Positions 35,670 to 48,201 of a DNA stretch of 64,000 nt are shown piece after piece (position 1 is the first letter of the stretch; each line of letters opens with the position of its first letter). Both the position numbers and the translations under genes were made by a program. This stretch comes from Humulus lupulus (lineage: Eukaryota > Streptophyta > Magnoliopsida > Rosales > Cannabaceae): the NCBI RefSeq assembly GCF_963169125.1, contig NC_084802.1, positions 40,570,607 through 40,634,606 on the forward strand. The letters are read 5' to 3'. The notes below the pieces were generated by a model. The model was not told the DNA's origin and ran no database searches. It saw nothing but the letters and a program-made list of their open reading frames with translations.

Positions 35670-38366
35670 TGTCGATCGAGCTGTAGGAAAAACATATCCA
35701 AGATCTTGCTTATTATCATATAATTTCTCATTTAATCAAAAGATAAATAGAAATCCTAGAACATGTATCTATTAAAATAAACAATAACACGGAGACAAAA
35801 TAAATTACTAACTTATCTGTAGCAGAACTAATGAGAATCCACCCTTTTAGTTCTCTATTCTCTTGTCCTTTTCTGATTGTTAGGAATTGCCAAGAATTGA
35901 AACACTTTATAGAACGCAACCACAATCTTCCTCGCCAATATTTGATTAAGCCTAACTAGTGTGGGCAATTTTCTCAACACATGAGATAGAGATCTAGAGG
36001 AGAAGAAGAGAGAGTGACTAGAAGAGTGTAATCTCTAGGGTTTTCTATAACTGAGCACTTACCAAAAACTGTCTTCTGAAACCCTAGCTATAACATTCTA
36101 TTTATAGATACAACCTAGGGCTTATTTTATTAATTAAATTAATTGAAAAATAAAATGTGTTGACTGGCTTTTTTGCCAGCAACTAAAATAATAGAAAAGC
36201 TTAAAGAAAATGAAAATGGAACACAGATTTTTACGTGGTTTGGGTTATTAATTAACCCAAGTACACGAATCACTTATATTATGATGATGAAGAACTTGCA
36301 CAATTCAAGTTCTCTTGGGGTTTTCAGGTAGCGTATGTGCTCACTCTGAAAACTAGGAATCGAATCCTTTATAATGTGTGCCTTAGCCTTATTTATAGGC
36401 AGTTGGGAAAATTAAGCTCATTAATTGGAGCTGATTACAATTATCCTCTCTTAATGGATGTTTTTTACAACATAAATGAACATTTTGTATTAAATAAGCT
36501 GGTGGGCCACAATGTATCTCGGTGGGCCCAATACGAGGAAGTTTAGCCAACTACTTTATTGGGGAAAATGACATTGACACTGTCAGGGCGGTAGCTGCAC
36601 ATTTTCCCATGTCAGGTGGCGTCGTAGGACATCCTTTTTACTGCTTGTACGAAATCGACACTACGATCCATGTGACAGTGGGTGTCAGAAGGTTGTTTGT
36701 GGTCCAAGGTCTCTTTACTTAACACCATGCAACTGCCCTCCTGGTCCGGAGAAGGGTTCTCGCACCCTTGGAGAACGTGATTATGGAGGAAGAAATCTCG
36801 TTGTGAGACTTGGAGCATTATTTTTTGACAGGGTCCTCGGGAGGTAATGCTTTTCGAAGGATGTACTCCTCCAGTGGTGATGAACCGTGATGAGAATTGG
36901 ACTCCTCCCCTAGAGCCTTAACCAGACTCTGGGGAATCTTAACCAGCTTTCGTGGAGCCATAATTACTCTTAATTTGTGCAATGTGTCGCTAGTAAAAAT
37001 ACGGACGACAAAATGTAAATAAAGTCCATCATGTCTGGCCACACAATGTGGGTTGGGCTCATGATGTGTGTCTTAAATTTAAGGCCCAATGAGCTCAAAT
37101 TCAATACCCTTTTATTTATTTATTTTATAATTAATTAAATAATTAAATCCTTATTCAAATTAAGTATTTATAATTTAAAACTTGATTTAATATTATTAAT
37201 TAATCTTAACACCAATTTGTCATTATTAATAAATATGTTCAATATTTTACAATAACTCTATTCTTTTCTCTAATTCATAATTCATGTAAATATCACAAAA
37301 TTGACCTAGTCAATTGGATATTCTAAATTGATAATTAAATCAATTGTTTGAGACACTTAGACTTGATTTAATCAAAGATGACATGGGGACCATGAATACA
37401 AGCTACAATAAGTTCATGTGAGTTTATTTATAGAATAAATTATCCCAAAACTTATTAATTCCCCGTGACTCCACTATAGACTCTAAATTGGACTCTTGAA
37501 TTCATAGAATGTATTTTCACTAATGTAAATACATTATCCATTGTAATAACTATTACTGTTAGTCAATCCTCTATCGATGACCTACAAACAAATGAGTTGG
37601 GTGAATTTTACCATTTTACCCCTCATTGATATTTTATCCTTAATTCTTACTAAGTTCCTTATAAATGATAATTCCACAACATAATTACAGAAATGAGTTC
37701 CCATCATTTAACCATTTGAACTAAGCTATTAAGGAAATCATCTTTTAACTTCTATTACAAAAGCAATAGATTTTATATCTATGATAAATTCAATTACACC
37801 ATTGTATCTCCAAGATGTAAGTATAGACTATGTCGTAGGGTAAGCTTTTAACGAATAAGTCAAAAGTTTTAGATAATATAATTAATAGAAATATTATCAC
37901 TCAAAATTTAGATCGACTTTACCTACGGTCAATGTTGTGACACTGATTAGATTTGATAATAGCGATACTTATTTATCTATCAACAATCAATGTCGGTCCT
38001 AGTCCGATGTAACAAGATACATCCGATCTTATATTCTTGGTCAATATCTTGGATAAGACACCACACCATTGTGTAAGCAGATCATATCGTAGATTACTAA
38101 ATCAGTTAAAATCGTGTGCACTGATTTAATCTTAGGACTAATTCTTTTGAACATGTAATTACAAAAATAATCAACTGTGACCTAGTCACTATAATTGTAA
38201 CTAGTTACACATGTTGAGGATTTTATACACATTTGTATTAAATAAATAATCATGTAATAAAACACGCTAGCAATGCATTGATAACCAAAATAATTTATAT
38301 TCTTTATTGATAACAAAATGTGTTACATAAGATATCTGATTTTACAAGGGCATAAAACCTAACACA
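35670..38366 (-). repeat. second Angela-like LTR, inverted, interrupted by a solo LTR
   Basis: On the minus strand it starts TGTTAGGTTTTATGCCCTTG at 38366. A TATA box (TATAAATAGAA, minus strand) lies near 36098-36108, followed by a CT-rich leader and an ATCTCATGTGTTGAG segment also found in the plus-strand Angela-like LTR near 35290. The left edge was not fixed; 35670 is approximate. Without the inserted solo LTR it is about 1.8 kb. No internal region adjoins it. Confidence 0.45.
36158..37010 (-). repeat. solo LTR, Tat-like class
   Basis: Starts TGTTGACTGGC and ends ACGGACGACA, flanked by AAATG on both sides (36153-36157 and 37011-37015). Length 853 bp. A minus-strand TATA box (CCTATAAATAAGG) lies near 36389-36401. 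The start resembles those at 21345 and 61933. Confidence 0.85.
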
Positions 38367-38742
38367 AGTTGCTGCTCGCAAACCCAAGGTCGTTGCTTGT
38401 GAACCTAAATGAACCTAATAATACCTTCGCTAGCCCCACAATAGCCATCGAGTAACAATCCTTCACCTTCGTTGATCGAGCATGACCCCTCTCGAGTAGT
38501 CCTCTCTTTCCTCCAATGAGATCTAAAAAAAATGAGGACTTGGGTTATTTCGGTAACTTGTATATATGAGAGTGATAGAGAAGTGCTTGCATGTGGGAAT
38601 GAAATGGAGAAAGGAAAAATGGAGATGGCGGCTAAAAGAAAGTAGAAGGAGAGAGAAGAAAAAAAAGGGTGAGGGATATAGGTTAATTTAAATTGGGCCT
38701 CTTTTGGGTTTTAAAATAAAATAAAATATTGTTTCAAGCTTT
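38367..38742. other. spacer or element remnant
   Basis: Purine-rich AT/GC mixed sequence with no recognised gene. Could be the internal 3' end of the element whose LTR follows. Confidence 0.3.
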
Positions 38743-39542
38743 TCTTGGGGGCAATTCCATGTCAGTGAGCCCTGACACGTGGCCAGCGCCCATCCGAACG
38801 TCCTATCCCTCAAGAAGGGGGTTGCAAGGGTGTCAGTCCTCGACTACTCGTGACCCGAGAACATGTTGTCAGGAGCCATTTGCGAAGACGTCAAAGAGTC
38901 TCCCAAGCACCTCATCGGAAGCCCACTCACATCCTAGCTTCTCGAAAGCTCGAGAAGTTTCCCCAAGGGACAAATCAACAGATTTCTCGAAAGGTGGGGC
39001 CCGCGAGGAGTGCCTTTAGTAGGTCCATGCCCAGCTACTTTGCCACTTTCCCATGCACAATGTCAGCTGAGTGGTAGCACTACCACCCTTTGTTCCCTTC
39101 ACAATCCCCATGCATTCAGGGACCACTTCCTTTCCACAAAAGGAAAGTTCGTGAGGCCAACGCAACCCAGCGAGCCTCACCAAATCAAGCTCATATCCCT
39201 CCTGAATGGTGACAAGTGTCACACATCCAACACCTCGGCCACCACCTAATCGGAGGATTCACGCTAATTATGCATTTAGATAAACTGCACTATTCCCCTC
39301 TTGCCGCCTATAAATAGGGAAAGAGAGGGTCACTTGCAAAAACAACAAACATTCTTGGAGCAAGACTATCTCTTGCCCATTTTTGTAACCTAAGAAGCTT
39401 ATGTTTCCGGCAAGCTCTAAGCAATACAAGTGACTTATGGAATATGCCTTATTAATGACTGAACCACGTAAAAAAACTGTCTTCTTATATCATTTTTTAT
39501 AAGCATTCTCTTTAATTTAGTTGACGAAAAAAAGCATCAACA
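38743..39542 (+). repeat. putative 3' LTR with polypurine tract
   Basis: A tract CTTGGGGGCAA at about 38743-38754 precedes an 800-bp unit with a TATA box (CCTATAAATAGGG, near 39306-39318), a likely transcription start about 30 bases on, and an end GCATCAACA near 39542. Reading frames inside (38729-39249) look like chance frames of a GC-rich LTR. No matching target duplication was found. Confidence 0.45.
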
Positions 39543-40454
39543 AAAATTATATCCATCGTAGGTGTCATTGATTTACTGACACCTATAGTTTGTATATAAC
39601 ATCAGTAAATTACTGACCCCAATACTTAAAATACGTGATATTTTGGCACCAATTTGAAACTAATGTTTATAGTCCCCGAATATGTAAAAGGTAAGTCAAT
39701 GCCTTTGACAGACGCTTTTCAATTACCCAAAAATGGCATTTGAACATGGGCATGTCTAGAGCTAACCAACAAAATTAAATCAACTTTTTCACTATTGGTG
39801 AGAGTTGTTTGTGCTGAGTTGTCATGATATATTTTGTTACAATTAACAATATTTAAATGTCATGTTCGCATTTCTAATTAATATGCAAACATTATCTTTA
39901 TATATATATATTGATGATATATAGAAAAATAGGTTGTATTTGATTAAGCACCCCTCATCAAAATTCATAGTTTCTCCGTCCTATGGCTAGGTTAATTATA
40001 TATATGTATACTTATCAAATAATAATAGTTGAAAATATCGTGGCTATATTTCCTACATTACGTTTACGTACAGTACTATATATATACTACTACGTAAATT
40101 GTTAGCAGTTTTTCTAAACTATAAAATACTAGCTAATTATCCTTTGACTCCAACTCAATCACCAAATAATGATACAAAGTATCCACCCCAAACGTCAAAA
40201 AGGGCAATAATCACATGCTGTAGCCATTTTAACTTACTTAATATATAGTATTATATATATATATTCAAGAGTCAGTACAGTTCAATATTAAAGATTGTAC
40301 AGAAACAAAACCTAACCCCTTAACTAATCATTTTAATATTATTTATACTCTGAGTAGCATAGTTAAAAAAACAAAATAAAAAATTGAACAACAAGTGCTG
40401 ACCATGTATAATAAAGTGATCATATTATATATATATATATATAAAACAATTTTT
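39543..40454. other. spacer with DNA-transposon fragment
   Basis: 39550-39690 has GGTGTCATTGATTTACTGACACC-like short inverted motifs that resemble the subterminal repeats of the element split at 10821/20862. The rest is AT-rich with several (TA)n runs. No gene. Confidence 0.4.
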
Positions 40455-40830
40455 CTACGGGGGGTTTAAGCCATGTAGGCTCTCAGTGTTTCTCAACCTA
40501 TGAATAATTTTTGGCACGACTTTTTTTATGATTGTGTATATTGTAGCTGTTTAGAGCATCCTGCAAATTTTCAGAAAATTCCGAATAGTTTACAGTACCG
40601 AAAACTAAGTTCAAACATGTTATTTTCCACGTGCATAAAAAAAATTAGTAACGCATGCAACAACATATTTAAACCTAGTTTTCGGTACTGTAAACTATTC
40701 AGAATTTTCTAAAAATTTGCAGAATGCTCTAAATAACTACAATATATACGGTCATAAAAAAAATAGCGCAAAAAACTGTTCACAATTTATAAACACTAAG
40801 AGCCCTATCGGTAATATTTAAGGAGAAGTC
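40455..40830. mobile_element. foldback (long inverted repeat) MITE
   Basis: The left arm (about 40455-40618) and right arm (about 40668-40830) are inverted copies: TTTACAGTACCGAAAACTA on the left matches TAGTTTTCGGTACTGTAAA on the right. Matching continues outward through GCAAATTTT, TTTAGAGCAT, TGTAGCTGTTTAGAG and TATGATTGTGTATATTG-type segments. Only about 50 bases separate the arms, so the transcript could form a long hairpin. No coding capacity. Confidence 0.85.
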
Positions 40831-42522
40831 GCTATATATATATATAATAGTAGCAGTAGTACAGAGCCAAACCGACCTAGACTTACAGCCTAGTATTCGA
40901 ATATCCCAGATGAAGCAAGCCTGCGTTGCACAGCAGCATTAAATATTTGTAGCATTGAACTTTGAAGTTTGAGGATTGAACAGGTATAAACCCTAAAACG
41001 TCGACGTACGTACGTGTTGTCAATTTTTCTGTACTTCTAGAATATATATCACTGTGTTTGCACAGTAGTACTTGTGCTCCCTTCAAAATTAACTTTCTAC
41101 ATACCCATAATTATTACCCAATATTCTCAACTATTATAACGGGAAAAAATAAAAAAGAAGAAGAAGAATAATTTTCTGATACCTCGAGGCCAAAACCCTA
41201 TTTAATATTGGTCATGTTTATTTATGGTGAGTGGAAAATACATGACAGATAAAATCATATAGAGAACGAATAAGGTAATTATTTATTATTATATTGAATA
41301 AAGGAAAATACTTTTTTTTTTAAATAATAATAATAATAAAGGAAAATATTAACTTCAGTCACCAACCGTTTTAAATAATCATGCATGCCTGTTATGACTT
41401 TTTTTACCAAGACCATACCATGCATAATCATAAATTATGTTGCATTACTGTAAGGCATTATATTAGTCCAACACTGTTTGATGTTGTATTGTGTGCGTAG
41501 CCGAATTTAATTATTTTAATATTTTAAATTATAATCAAAATATATCTCACTTAATATGTTATTTCAAATAATTTAGCCACTATCATTACTTAAAAAAAAA
41601 AAAACCAATTCATATCAGTTTCTAACAGTTACTAAAGAGTTTCTTTTTAAGTTTTCAACGCTAAGCTCATTCACGTTAGTGAGGTACTGACGCGAATGAC
41701 TCGGGATAATATAGCACCAATTTGTACCCTAACGTTGTTTAGTAGATTTTGCGTCAGTATGTCACCGTTGCAGTTTTTTAGATTAGGTCAACGACGTTGA
41801 TTGATGCGTTTAACCGATGCAAAAGAGACAAATTGTAGTAGAAACCATATGATGTATTCTTACAACGATTTTCTAAATTTTATGACTTCTCAATTCTTTG
41901 AATATGTATTTAATCAAAACCCATACTAGCTTGCAGGCTTTCAATCTAGTGACCCATCTTAAATAATATTCCGCCAAAGCCTTGATGACCTTACACGACA
42001 CACAACATGAAGTTATTTTTCTTTTTCCTTCCGTGGAAAAAAACAAAATGAAGTTAGATATGCATATATAAATATGTTAATAAGTTAGATATGCATATTT
42101 TGTGTTTATGATTTCAACTACTCTTTAATCATTCATTTTTTATTTTATTTTATTGGATATTCCAGCTCATTGTCTAATTTTCCTTCAATTTCTGACCCCG
42201 AGAGATGGCTGACATTAGCTAATTATTGCATATATAATCAAATTAGTGTTATATATAGCTATCAATATTTATCGACAAAATGATTATATACATATTTTTT
42301 TATTGTGTCTTTAAAATAATAATGCATTTTGTTTGTTAAATAATATATTATTCCGTATTATATTCAATCATAATAATTTTTTTAATATTATAGTGTTATT
42401 ATCCAATTATATTCAGCTTAATCAAGGAACAATGAACTTAGAATCAATAATTCATAATAAGTTACACCTTTCTATCCTTTCTTCTTGGATATTTACTAAG
42501 CTACACATAATAAATATATATG

Positions 42523-42558
<36 letters not shown>

Positions 42559-44835
42559 TAGTCTATGTTTTTTGCTTTTGCGTTTACCATTTATATATAT
42601 CCTCCAACTTAATTTTTCTAAAAAAGCACAAAAAAAAAAAAGCATAAAAAATTAATTATGGAACGACACTTCAATTTATATATATATAGGTGAACTATTT
42701 CAGGGTTTCCAATTGGTGACCTCCTAACTCATGTGTCTTCCGATAGTTATGGGATTGATTATTAATAAATTAAGGCTAATCAAATACCAACCATATATAT
42801 ATATATATAAATAAATACTACATTGAGCTTTGTTTGGTCTTGATTAAATATTGTTTCTTTTGGTGTTGATTAAATATTGTTTTCTTTGAACAAACTTAAG
42901 AGAATGAAAATGATATGCTTTGACCCAAACCCAGAAACCCTTCAATTTAATCTTAAAAGTTAACAACATTATCGTTATACCATATGAGCAAGCCAAATAT
43001 AAAATGTATGTCCCACAATATAAAATTAAGACACTTAGGAGATTTTGATTGGTCAATGAAGCATTTAATTCCACAATATATAAAATCTAGTTAGTGAGCC
43101 AATAATTAATGATATAAGGCAATTAATCAACAAATAATAAGAAGATTATTTAATTAGTCAACTTAAATATCGTTTTCTTCTCCCCATTAGTAGTAGTAGT
43201 AGTAGTAGTATTAGGTGTTTTAATTTCCGGGCATTGCATTAATTGGGTCCATTATTGTTCTCTTATTTATTTTTTTGGAATATAATTATTAAGGGAAAAT
43301 AATAGGGGACGAGGCAAACAAACAGTCCCTTTACACACGCAATTGGGTCTTGCATTGCATTGCATGGTAGTGGGACCCACGTGACCTGGTGATTTAGCTG
43401 TCGTATGGAAGCAAACGGGGGCCATAAAAAGATACTGTAACACCTATACTAAAACTAACAAATTTTAGTACTATATATTTTTTTTCTATTCTGTTTACAA
43501 CACTAAAAATTACAAAAAAAAAATATATTATTTATTATTTTATCTTATATATAAAATAATATATATAAATTTATTATTAAATACTAATATATAAAGTAAA
43601 ATAATATCACTTTTTGTTTTTGTCGTTGTTACAATACCTCATTATATTTGGTGGGATATTGTAGCTTGACAGCACAATAATAGGATAAATGAAGTTGAGT
43701 TGGATTTAATTGTGTGTCTTTTTAACACTATATTTACAGTTTTGCAGTCTAGTTTACTAGCTACGTTGACACGACTCTTTCCTATTCTCTCCACGTGGCC
43801 AGGCCTCCTCACCTTTTCCTCTCTGCCACGTCAGAATCTACCAAGTTCTTTGGCCAGTTTCTTCGTTTACATTACAAATTACAAGGCTCCAATCACGCAA
43901 GTAATAGCTTAGCTAGCTCCTTTTCCTTTAAATAATATTGTAATAATGATGTATTTTTTATAATAATTAATTAGTAATTATCTTTGGTTTTCTCTTTCAC
44001 TAACAAAATTTATATATATATATATATATATATATCACACCATATTCCTTTTTTGTCCTAATTTAATTTAACTTTTTTTATGCAAATTTTTACTATTTAA
44101 ATGTTAAAATGAATAAATAAATATAATTATTTATTTTAAATTTCTCTATCCTTCTCTATTAATACTAATCATTTCTTGTTCCATTATTTTTTATATAATT
44201 CATAATTCTTTGTGGTTTTCATTTTTTCCCTTTTTTGATATTTGGTTATATCTTTTTGTGACTAGATTAATATTTATTTAATAATAGATTTTCCTTTGGG
44301 ATGTATTTTAATATTATGTATTGCTATTTTTAATAGATATTTTTGGTTAAATCTCCATTTAATGTCTTTATATTATCACAAAATAAAAATAGTTAAAACA
44401 TATTTTCATTTCATTTAATAGAACATCTTTAAAATTAGATAAAAAATTAAAGAATGAATATATTATTTATTTTATTTTTATAAAAGGAGATGTAGTTGTT
44501 TGATGTTTTTTTAAAATATTTTTCTTCCTCTTCTAGTTAAATTAAGAACTTTTCTTTGATATCCTTTTAGAATGTATATATCAAGCAACTGTATAACAAG
44601 TTGTAAACAGGATTTTAGTATACACATTAATAGAGGGAGACATAATTGTTACTAACAATGGACATATAACTATCTCTTCTATATTAATATTTATTTTCTT
44701 ATTGATTTTTATTTTCAATATGTTTTTATTTATCAAAAATTCATTTATTCCAAATACATGAAGAAGTGGCAGCACATGCCTTGCATGTGCCATTCTCACC
44801 AGTCTATTTAAATACATACACATGTTCGTTTGTCG
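40831..44835. other. TE-poor intergenic DNA
   Basis: No supported gene. It holds (CT)n(AT)n at about 42522-42559, (TAG)n at about 43188-43210, and three ACGT-core boxes: CACGTG at 43378-43383, CCACGTGG at 43791-43798 and GCCACGTCAG at 43825-43834. These could belong to a promoter, but no downstream coding exon was seen. Confidence 0.5.
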
Positions 44836-44837
44836 TA

Positions 44838-45316
44838 GAGGTGTCAAAATTGGTATGACACAATATGATTCGGAACTCACATAAAATAAACAAATTTATA
44901 TTTTCCTTAAATGAGTTTGCTTAGTTTTCGAGTCAACACGTGCGCCTAACTCGTTTATTAAACTAATTATTTTTGGGTCGACTTGCCTAACCAAAAAATG
45001 ATACAATAACAACCTATTTAAAAGCATACACACTTATATTTACAATATTTATTTCATTTAAAATATATTAAATTAGTTAAATGGATGATAAACGTGTCAT
45101 AAACAGATTGCAAACATATTAAACAGGTTAATGGATTGATAAGTTGACCCAAATTAAACACAATCCTTTTGTAAATGTGTTAGATGGGTCATGTTGTGTC
45201 AACCCGTTAATAACCAGGTCATATTAAAGTTTTAATTTTTGACACGATTAATAAATGAATCAGGTTTGGGTTTAGCATTTGCACGACATTGTGACACACA
45301 AATTCCCATCACAAGT
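44838..45316. mobile_element. hAT-like MITE remnant
   Basis: AT-rich unit with repeated TGACAC/GTGTCA, CGTGTCATAA and AACCCGTTAATA motifs, similar in composition to the element at 9167-9523. Ends are GAGGTGTCAAAATT and CACAAATTCCCATC, weakly inverted. No target duplication shown. Confidence 0.4.
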
Positions 45317-45335
45317 ACAACTTTTAGAAAAATCT

Positions 45336-46454
45336 TGTAAATCCTAAAATTGGCATATTTTATAGAAATATCTTTTTTATTAAAAGATCAATTTTTGTTT
45401 CCCTTATTGTACTTTTCAGAAATCACTTTCCATTTCATGTGATTTGTGAAACATTTACATTCCTTATTTAATTGTATTTTATCACAATTTGTTTATAAAG
45501 GGAAGTAATATCTTGCAAATATTCAGTACTTACTCAAAGTCATTTCTGAAATATTTGTCTATATATTTTCGTGCAACTCAAGTTTATAAAAAACAGGAAA
45601 CTAAATCTTTGTTGTCATTAATTGTTATTTCTATCTTGAGCTTTTTGATCCGACACATGTATTAGCTATCTCCACCAAAATCGTATCTATCGGATCAGCA
45701 TCTTCTAAAAAAGGCAATTCTTCATCAATCAAGAATATCTTCAATTATTCTTGCCTTTATTAGGAGATTCTTTCTCAGCCTTTGTGAGCACGAAAAAGGA
45801 CTTTATAAATAGGGCTCTAAAGGCAGTGAGAAAAAGTGAACTCTTGGATGCATAATTTGTTAGTATATTGTTATATTTGTGAGAGTTCATTCTTTGTATT
45901 CAATATCATAGTATTCACGTGATCTTGTATAAATATGAGTTTAGTTTTTGTGGTGAGTTTATACCACGTTCATTAGTGAATACACATTGTAATTTGAACA
46001 CAACTTTTATAAGTCTTCGGGAGAGGATTTTTACAAGCCTTGCGTTGGGAGGATGCAAGCACTCGCTGGCCATTGAAGGGAGTTCAAGTCGTTGAGCGTT
46101 TCAATCAAGATCGGATTAGTGAAGAGAAGTACAACAAAGTCGCGGCAAATCTCAAGAGGGAGTCTTGTTTTGTTTAAGTCAATATTTTGTGCTTATGATT
46201 CTTTATTAATTGGTTTTATTCTCTGGGCGTGGCCCCAAGGAGTAGGTTATCCGAAAGGGTTTCTGAACCTTGTAAAAATTTGTTGTGTTCTTTATTGTTT
46301 TGCACTGTCTTTTTATTGTGTTCAATTTCTGTCGTGACAAGTTCGGATTCTGTCCCGACAGAACTGCAATCTGTTTAAACAGTTATTACCATTCCGCACT
46401 TTAATTAATTCACATGGTTTAATTAATTTGGTAATTACTAAAAATGGAATTTCA
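45336..46454 (+). repeat. 5' LTR of the SIRE-like element
   Basis: 1119 bp, TGTAAATCCTA to AATTTCA. TATA box (TTTATAAATAGGG) near 45800-45812. Confidence 0.95.
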
Positions 46455-46456
46455 AT

Positions 46457-46468
46457 TGGTATCAGAGC
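46457..46468 (+). other. primer-binding site of the SIRE-like element
   Basis: TGGTATCAGAGC, complementary to initiator tRNA-Met, two bases after the LTR. Confidence 0.9.
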
Positions 46469-46527
46469 AGGTCACTCAATTCTGAGTGTGATCTTGGTTT
46501 ATTTCGTTTGTTGTTCTTGTTCTTGGA

Positions 46528-48165
46528 ATGTCTTTTTTCACAGAAGGAGGATCCATAAATTGCCCTCCTTTACTCAATGATTCGAACTATCCATATTGGA
46601 AAGTTAGAATGAGAGCCTTCATCAAATCTCACGATGAAAAGGCTTGGAGAGCTGTTTTAAGTGGTTGGACTCCTCCAGCAGAAAGCGACGATATAACTAA
46701 GGTAAAATCAGAACTTGATTGGACTTATGCTGAAAATAAACTGTCCAGTTACAATAATAAAGCATTACATGCTATTTTTAATAGTGTTGGTGAATGTTAC
46801 ATTAAATTTATTTCTTCATGTGTTTCGGCCAAAGATGCTTGGCAAATCCTTCAAACTCAATTTGAAGGAAATGCTGATGTCAAGCGTTCTAGGCTTGTTA
46901 TACTCACAACAAAATTTGAAAATTTGAAAATGAAACCCTCACTGAATTTTATGAGAAATTGTCAGATATTGCTAACGAATATTTTGCTCTTGGTGAAAAA
47001 CTTGAAGATAATGTTTTGGTTTGAAAAATTGTTAGAGTTCTCCCTGAAAGGTTTCAGATGAGGTTAACTGCAATTGAAGAAGCAAAAGATTTGGACAAAA
47101 TAAAAGTAGAAGAATTGGTAGGCTCACTCCGAACTTTTGAACTAAACCAACAAATTAGACAAAAAGGTAAGACAGAAGAAATCAAGGAGAAATCTATTGC
47201 CTTGAAATCTTCTAAAAAAAAGAAGGAAAGTTCGGATGATGAGATGACTCTGTTGACAAATTTTTTTCAAAAATACATAAAGAAATTGGGAAACAAAAAT
47301 GTCATATCCAGAAACCCAAATGGTAATTTTTCTAAACCCTTTGAGACTACTAAAAAGGGTATTCAATGTAGGGAATGTGAAGGATTTGGACACATTCAAT
47401 CTGAGTGGAGTGATCAAGACTCTGAATAGAGTGATGAGGAGGAAAATAGTGTTGCTTTAACCTCTATTCACAAAGGTATGGTTTTTTCTTCAGTTGATTA
47501 CAAGGATGTGTTATGTCTTAATAATTCTATTCAGAATAATGAGAATTCTGACATTGATTCTGACGATTCTGACTTAGATGAGGAGTCATTAAAAAAAGTC
47601 TTATAAAATAATGTATGATCAATGGCTGAAAGTTTGCTATGAGAATCGACTAATGGCTAGCAATAATAAAAAATTTGTTGAAAAAATTGAAGAACTTGAG
47701 ATGATTATTGCTTCCAAAAATGATGAAATTAATTCTTTGAGTAAAGAAATTGATCTTTTGAAAAAATGTGTCAAAATGCTTAATCCTAGATCTAGAATAT
47801 TGGATGATATTCTCTCTGCAGGAAAAAATGTTGGTGATTACAATGGATCTAATGGATCTGAATCCTCAAGAAAAATGATTTTTGTAAAATCCATGAATTA
47901 TCCAACTATTGTGCCAACTATCTGCTTTGCAGGAACAAGTGACTCTGTAGAGCCCACAAAGTTGTCATCTGTGCCAACAGATCTACAGCTAAAGAAAATT
48001 TCTCCAAAAAGAAACATTGGACAATTTGTACCATTTTGTCATTTTTGTGGGATGAAAGGACACATAAGACCTAAATTTTTTTCTCTGTTAAATTTGTTTA
48101 AAAAGAATTATGTTAAACACTTTGGTAGTATGAAGCAATTCTTGACCAAAAGAAATTCAAAATAA
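46528..48165 (+). pseudogene. gag: SIRE-like gag, broken
   Basis: Starts at ATG 46528 with a DUF4219/UBN2-type gag: LLNDSNYPYWKVRM, then VSAKDAWQILQTQFEG. A frameshift near 46930 and a stop near 47022 (an Arg CGA site) interrupt it, with the proper frame resuming through RVLPERFQ and FELNQQIRQKGK. The first knuckle (CRECEGFGHIQSEW) has Trp in place of its last Cys; the second (CHFCGMKGHIRPKF, near 48040) has Phe there. Between them lie an acidic stretch and a Lys/Glu/Leu-rich coiled coil (about 47650-47790). Further stops occur at 47427 and 47603. Confidence 0.88.
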
Positions 48166-48201
48166 AAAACAATATGGGTCAAGAAAGTTAAATCTGTTTA
48201 C

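Noticed and set aside
36337..36722. Short frames of 66-69 codons
   Set aside because: Inside a solo LTR with a minus-strand TATA box; no domain.
41590..41842. Possible CACTA-like MITE ending AATTGTAGTAG
   Set aside because: Only the right terminus is convincing; no matching left terminus or target duplication was found.
46092..46337. 81-codon open frame, repeated at 55270-55515
   Set aside because: LTR copies of the SIRE-like element. Substitutions between them show no coding pattern that I can judge; taken as chance.
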